Below, one piece after another: positions 32,822-36,580 of a stretch of 36,580 nucleotides of DNA (the stretch's first letter is position 1; each line of letters starts with the position of its first letter). The stretch comes from Burkholderiales bacterium (GTDB lineage: Bacteria > Pseudomonadota > Gammaproteobacteria > Burkholderiales > Burkholderiaceae_C). The DNA is taken from contig JAEKKH010000156.1 of NCBI GenBank assembly GCA_019510465.1, positions 1 to 36,580 on the forward strand, written 5' to 3'. A program made the translations under genes and the position numbers. Under the pieces are notes generated by a model. The model was not told the DNA's origin, did not search any database, and worked only from the letters and a program-made list of their open reading frames with translations.

Positions 32822-35512
32822 TCAAAGCGCGTGCGTCACCTTCACGAAATCCGGATCCTCGTCGAAGCGACTGGTCTCGAAGCCCATCGCGCGCATCAGC
32901 TTGAGCATCGGGGCGTTGCTGCGCAGGACGAGGCCGAAGATCTCCGCGAGGCCGCGTTCGCGGGCCGCCTCCATGATGCTTTCCATCAGGCGCGCGCCGA
33001 GCCCGCGGCCCTTCATGTCCTCGGCCACCACGAGCGAGAACTCGCAGCCTTGCTGGTCGGGCGCGATCACGTAGCGCGAGACGCCGACGATGCGGTCGAC
33101 CTCGGTCACGCCGCCATCCTCGCCCGTGCTGCGCTCGCGCACCACGGCCACGAGCGCCATCTCGCGGTCGTAGTCGATCAGCGTGAAGCGCGACAGCATG
33201 GTCGCGGGCAGCTCGTTGAACGACGACACGAAACGGAAGTAGCGGCTCTCGGGCGACAGCCCGCGCACGAGCGTCTGCAGCATCTGCGCGTCGTCGGGGC
33301 GGATCGGGCGCAGCAGGCAGGTGTCGCCGCCGCGCAGCGTCAGCGGCTGCTCGAAGCGCGACGGATACGGCAGGATCGCCAGGTGCGCGAACTGGCCGGT
33401 GGCACCCAGGCTCGCGTGCGGGCCGCCGTCGACGACGATGCGTGCGTCCACCGCGACGGCGCCGTGCTCGTCGACGATGAGGGGGTTGATATCCATCTCG
33501 CGCAGCTGCGGCAGCGCGCACACCATCTCGGACACCCGCAGCAGCACCTGCTCCAGCGCGGCCAGGTCGACCGCCGCGGCGCCGCGCCATTCGACCAGCG
33601 TCTCGGCCACGCGCGCGCGCTCGATCAGCCGCCGCGCGAGGAACTGGTTCAGCGGCGGCAGCTCCATCGCGCGGTCGTCGATCAGCTCGATCATCACGCC
33701 GCCGGCGCCGAACACGATCACCGGGCCGAACGGGTCGTCGGTGACGACGCCCACCGAGACCTCGCGACCGCGGCGGGCGCGCGCCATCTTCTGCACCGTG
33801 ACGCCGCTGATGCGCGCGCAGGGCGCCAGCCGCGCGACGCGGTCCATCATGTCGGCCCAGGCCTCGCGCACGCTGGTGCCGCTCATCAGGTTCAGCGCCA
33901 CGCCCTGCACGTCCGACTTGTGCACGATGTCGGGGGAGTCCACCTTCAGCGCCACCGGGAAGCCCAGCTGCGTGGCGATCATCATCGCCTCGGTGGCCGA
34001 ACGCGCGAGGATGGTTTGCGTGACCGGGATGTTGAACGACGACAGCAGCGTCTTCGACTCCATCTCGGTGAGCACCTTGCGGCGCTCGGCCAGCACGCTC
34101 TCGATCAGCAGGCGTGCGCCGTCGATGTCGGGCTGCGCCAGCGTCGTCAGCGGTGGCGGCGTCTGCTGCAGCAGGCGCTGGTTCTGATAGAACGTGGAGA
34201 TGTTGCCGAACGCGCCGACGGCGGCCTCGGGCGTCCGGAAGCTGGCGATGCCGGCGTCGTTCAGGAGCACGCGCGCCTCGGTCATCGACGCGTCGCCCAT
34301 CCAGCACGAGAGCAGCGGCTTGTACGTGGTCGACAGCAACCCGGCCACCGCCCGGGCGACCGCCATCGCGTCGACGCCGGCCTTGGGCGAGTGGATGGCC
34401 AGCAGGCCGTCGACGTCCTTGTCGGCGGCCGCGGCACGGATCGCGGCGACGTAGTGCTCGGGCGTCGCGTCCTCGGAAACGTCGATCAGGTCGGAGATCG
34501 ACGCCACCTCGGGCAGCATCGGCTTGAGCGCCGCGATCGTCGTTCCCGACAGCTTGCCCAGCTTCAGCCCGATCTCGTTGACCCAGTCGGCGGCCAGCAC
34601 GCCAGGGCCGCCGCCGTTGGTGATGATCGCCAGGCGCGTGCCCACCGGCCGGTAGCGCGAGGCCAGGCACTTGGCGGCGGAGAACAGCTCCACGAACGAG
34701 CGCACGCGCACCGCGCCGGCGCGGCGCAGCGCGGCGTCGAACACGTCGTCCGCGCCCACCGTCGCCGCGCTGTGCGTCTGCGCGGCCTCGTTGCCGGCCT
34801 GCTTGCGCCCCGCCTTGAGCACGACCACCGGCTTGGCGATGGCCGCCGAGCGCAGCGCGCTCATGAAGCGGCGGGCGCTGCCGATGCCTTCGATGTAGAC
34901 GAGGATGCTCTGCGTCTGCGGGTCGCTGGCGAGGAAGTCCAGCACCTGCGCGATGTCGACGTCGGTGTGCGGTCCGATCGAGGCCACCAGCGAGAAGCCC
35001 ACGCCGTTCGAGCGCGCCCAGTCCAGCATGGCGGCGGTCAGCGCGCCCGACTGGCACACCAGGCCCAGCGAGCCGGCGCGCGCCAGCGGACCGGCGGCGC
35101 TCGCGTTGAGGTTGAGCTTCGGGCGCTGGAAGCCCAGGCTGTTGGGGCCCAGCAGCAGCACGCCCTCGCGCTGCGCGATCTTGCGCAGCTGCGCGGCGTG
35201 TGCAGCCGTGACGCCGTTGGAGACGATCACCGCGGCCTTGCAGGTGATGCGGCCGGCCACCTCGAGCGCGGCGGCGATGTCCTTGGGCGGCAGGGCGATG
35301 AGGGCCAGGTCGGCGCGCGTCTGCGACAGTTCGGCCAGCGTGCCCGTCGTCCCGATCTCCAGGAACCGGATCGTTCCGGTGAAGCGCTGGGCGCGGATGG
35401 CCTCGGTGAGCGCGCGGCCCTGCGCCGCCTGCTGCGCCGGGTCCGCGTGGCGGGCGGTGAACACGACGATGGCCTCGGGCTCGAGCAGCGGCTGCAGGTA
35501 GTGCTTGTCCAT
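32822..35512 (-). CDS. NDP-forming acyl-CoA synthetase fused to GNAT acetyltransferase (Pat-like)
   Basis: The 896-residue protein has a CoA-binding Rossmann domain (residues 1-130), a ligase/CoA domain (about 150-460), an ATP-grasp domain (about 480-700) and a C-terminal GNAT domain (about 730-890; MALVAVVRE, GVSRYVIAP, GRGLGARLMESIM). This is the architecture of Salmonella Pat/E. coli PatZ, which acetylates lysines such as that of Acs. Here His247 in AAQTHSAATVGADDVF occupies the position of the phospho-histidine of active acyl-CoA synthetases, which is reported to be lost in Salmonella Pat, so the ligase half may be active. The chosen ATG gives the family N-terminus; the frame is open much further upstream. 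Stands alone; no acs gene nearby. Confidence 0.92.
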   Translation of the reverse strand: MDKHYLQPLLEPEAIVVFTARHADPAQQAAQGRALTEAIRAQRFTGTIRFLEIGTTGTLAELSQTRADLALIALPPKDIAAALEVAGRITCKAAVIVSNGVTAAHAAQLRKIAQREGVLLLGPNSLGFQRPKLNLNASAAGPLARAGSLGLVCQSGALTAAMLDWARSNGVGFSLVASIGPHTDVDIAQVLDFLASDPQTQSILVYIEGIGSARRFMSALRSAAIAKPVVVLKAGRKQAGNEAAQTHSAATVGADDVFDAALRRAGAVRVRSFVELFSAAKCLASRYRPVGTRLAIITNGGGPGVLAADWVNEIGLKLGKLSGTTIAALKPMLPEVASISDLIDVSEDATPEHYVAAIRAAAADKDVDGLLAIHSPKAGVDAMAVARAVAGLLSTTYKPLLSCWMGDASMTEARVLLNDAGIASFRTPEAAVGAFGNISTFYQNQRLLQQTPPPLTTLAQPDIDGARLLIESVLAERRKVLTEMESKTLLSSFNIPVTQTILARSATEAMMIATQLGFPVALKVDSPDIVHKSDVQGVALNLMSGTSVREAWADMMDRVARLAPCARISGVTVQKMARARRGREVSVGVVTDDPFGPVIVFGAGGVMIELIDDRAMELPPLNQFLARRLIERARVAETLVEWRGAAAVDLAALEQVLLRVSEMVCALPQLREMDINPLIVDEHGAVAVDARIVVDGGPHASLGATGQFAHLAILPYPSRFEQPLTLRGGDTCLLRPIRPDDAQMLQTLVRGLSPESRYFRFVSSFNELPATMLSRFTLIDYDREMALVAVVRERSTGEDGGVTEVDRIVGVSRYVIAPDQQGCEFSLVVAEDMKGRGLGARLMESIMEAARERGLAEIFGLVLRSNAPMLKLMRAMGFETSRFDEDPDFVKVTHAL

Positions 35513-35673
35513 GCCCTGCAGTCTGCAGCAAAAAGGCGGCCGCGGCGTGGGACCGGCCTCGAATGACCGGCGCCAGGTCGATGCAGCTCGTCCAGCCGCT
35601 GCGAGATGCGTCGCTTCCAGTCCGGGTCCTTCTCGGCGGGCACCAGCTTTTCCCGCGGGACCCGCCAGGCCCA

Positions 35674-36580
35674 TCATGGCGCGTCGAGCCAGCGCGCGTC
35701 GCCGTAGGCCGGGCGGGTCGTGCCCTTGGCGAAGTCCGTCAGCAATCGGAAGTATCCGCAGGCGTAGGCGTCCAGGGTGCGGCGCGAGCCGTCGGCGTTG
35801 CTCGCGATGCGCAGGATGCCGTGCGTGGTCCCGGGGAACACGATCGCGCGCAGGGGCGTGCCCTCGCGCCGGATCGCGTCCAGCCGCTCGATGGACGGTG
35901 CGCTCGGGGCGACGTCGTCGTCCGCCGCGAACACCCACAGCTGCGGCACGCGCAGCGCGCGGATCGTGTCCAGCCCCGCATACGTCCAGGTGACGCGCGG
36001 GCTCTCGGCCCGCATGCGTTCGACCTCGCCCGCCAGCAGCCCGCCCGAGTACTGGCCATCGATCTCCTTCAGCCAGGGCTCGCCCGCGAACGCCTGCTTC
36101 AGCGCGTCGACCTTGTCCATGCCCGAGCGGAAATCGGAGTGCGCGACGTCCGCCGTGGCGTCGGTCAGCGCATGGACCTTGGGCAGGATGGCGGGATCGC
36201 GGCCATGTTCGTGCACGAGCTGGTAGTCGACCTGCCACTGGTCCTGCTCGAGCGCCGTGCCCACGACGCCGAAGCCGACCTCCAGGAAGTCCGCGCCCGA
36301 CTTCAACGCGGCCAGCGGCGCCACCCAGCCGCCCTGGCTGCCGCCCAGGAAACCGAAGCGGCCGACGCGCCCGCCCGCCAGCCGGCGCGCCTCGCGGCCG
36401 GCGTTGGCGGCATCGTCGGCGAGCGTGATGAAGTCCTGCGTGTAGACGCCCCCGGAGCCGGCGGTGCCGCGCTTGTCGTAGGCGAACACCGCGACGCCCT
36501 GCGACACGAACAGCAGCTGCGTCGCCAGGCCGATCGGGCTCGTCTTCTCCGAGCCGTGGACGGTGACGACCAGCGGCGGC
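35674..36580 (-). CDS. Alpha/beta hydrolase (N-terminus beyond window edge)
   Basis: About 302 codons are visible. They start inside the gene at PPLVVTVHGSEKTS, which holds the oxyanion-hole HG. The hydrolase fold shows AVFAYDKRGTAGSGG, nucleophile Ser in FLGGSQGGWVAP, probable acid Asp in LWVFAADDDVAPS and catalytic His in PGTTHGI. It is similar to prolyl-oligopeptidase/dienelactone-type alpha/beta hydrolases of the exported kind; the missing N-terminus would decide whether a signal peptide is present. Substrate unknown. The gap to the next gene (35513-35673) shows no convincing gene. Confidence 0.85.
   Translation of the reverse strand, partial: PPLVVTVHGSEKTSPIGLATQLLFVSQGVAVFAYDKRGTAGSGGVYTQDFITLADDAANAGREARRLAGGRVGRFGFLGGSQGGWVAPLAALKSGADFLEVGFGVVGTALEQDQWQVDYQLVHEHGRDPAILPKVHALTDATADVAHSDFRSGMDKVDALKQAFAGEPWLKEIDGQYSGGLLAGEVERMRAESPRVTWTYAGLDTIRALRVPQLWVFAADDDVAPSAPSIERLDAIRREGTPLRAIVFPGTTHGILRIASNADGSRRTLDAYACGYFRLLTDFAKGTTRPAYGDARWLDAP

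Noticed and set aside
32831-35566. Plus-strand frame of 911 codons
   Set aside because: Complement of the Pat-like gene; His/Arg/Gly-rich with no family features.
35513-35673. Possible small gene between the Pat-like gene and the hydrolase (reads MPAEKDPDWKRRISQRLDELH on the minus strand)
   Set aside because: The frame soon runs into a shadow of the Pat-like gene and has no stop in the gap; it could be a remnant, but nothing supports a gene.
1-36580. Mobile elements, prophage, tRNA or defence genes
   Set aside because: No transposase, integrase, attachment-site repeat, tRNA-like cloverleaf or recognised defence protein was found in any gap or frame.

Overview
The window is very GC-rich, densely coded chromosomal DNA. 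It has short intergenic gaps, strong third-position G/C bias, and protein families typical of Betaproteobacteria. FlhB/FlhA, PanD, a bioA-bioD-bioF order, a DUF1800/DUF1501 pair, DUF3297, a PPC-domain protein and a fused acyl-CoA-synthetase/GNAT protein point to the order Burkholderiales (Rubrivivax/Leptothrix/Roseateles-like). That placement is inferred from gene content only. I see no tRNA, rRNA, CRISPR array, transposase or phage gene.

Layout. 1-2787 (minus): flhB-flhA, the flagellar export gate, with flhA running off the left edge. 3016-6835 (plus): panD, then bioA, bioD and bioF. 6856-11648: a glutamine-rich coiled-coil lipoprotein, a class II aldolase, an exported beta-propeller protein and two tiny exported proteins, one of them a 45-residue peptide that is mostly histidine after its signal peptide. 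11687-17298: an exported M3 peptidyl-dipeptidase, divergent from a DUF1800 lipoprotein and a Tat-exported DUF1501 protein. 17299-17985 is the only long non-coding stretch.

17986-22475 (plus) holds four overlapping genes: an orphan NMT1/SsuA-like periplasmic binding protein, a membrane histidine kinase, a single-domain response regulator and a REC-HisKA-HATPase-REC hybrid kinase. There is no permease, ATPase or DNA-binding output, so this looks like a periplasmic ligand sensor feeding a phosphorelay. Convergent to it, 22508-25248 (minus) is a compact operon of a methyltransferase, a PAPS-type sulfotransferase and a divergent arginase-family hydrolase. A palindrome sits directly against its ribosome-binding site. 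I do not recognise this combination, and it is the best candidate for an undescribed pathway here.

25547-36580 is mostly housekeeping or general metabolism: a PaaI-like thioesterase, a DapD-type succinyltransferase, a b561-like cytochrome, an ArsR regulator with an SRPBCC partner (operator and promoter readable, transcript probably leaderless), a PPC protein, DUF3297, an RbgA-like GTPase, an M14 metallopeptidase, two uncharacterised proteins, a Pat/AcsD-like acyl-CoA synthetase-acetyltransferase fusion and a truncated alpha/beta hydrolase. Most coding regions are read confidently. Many start codons lack a clear Shine-Dalgarno sequence and were chosen by family N-termini and signal peptides.
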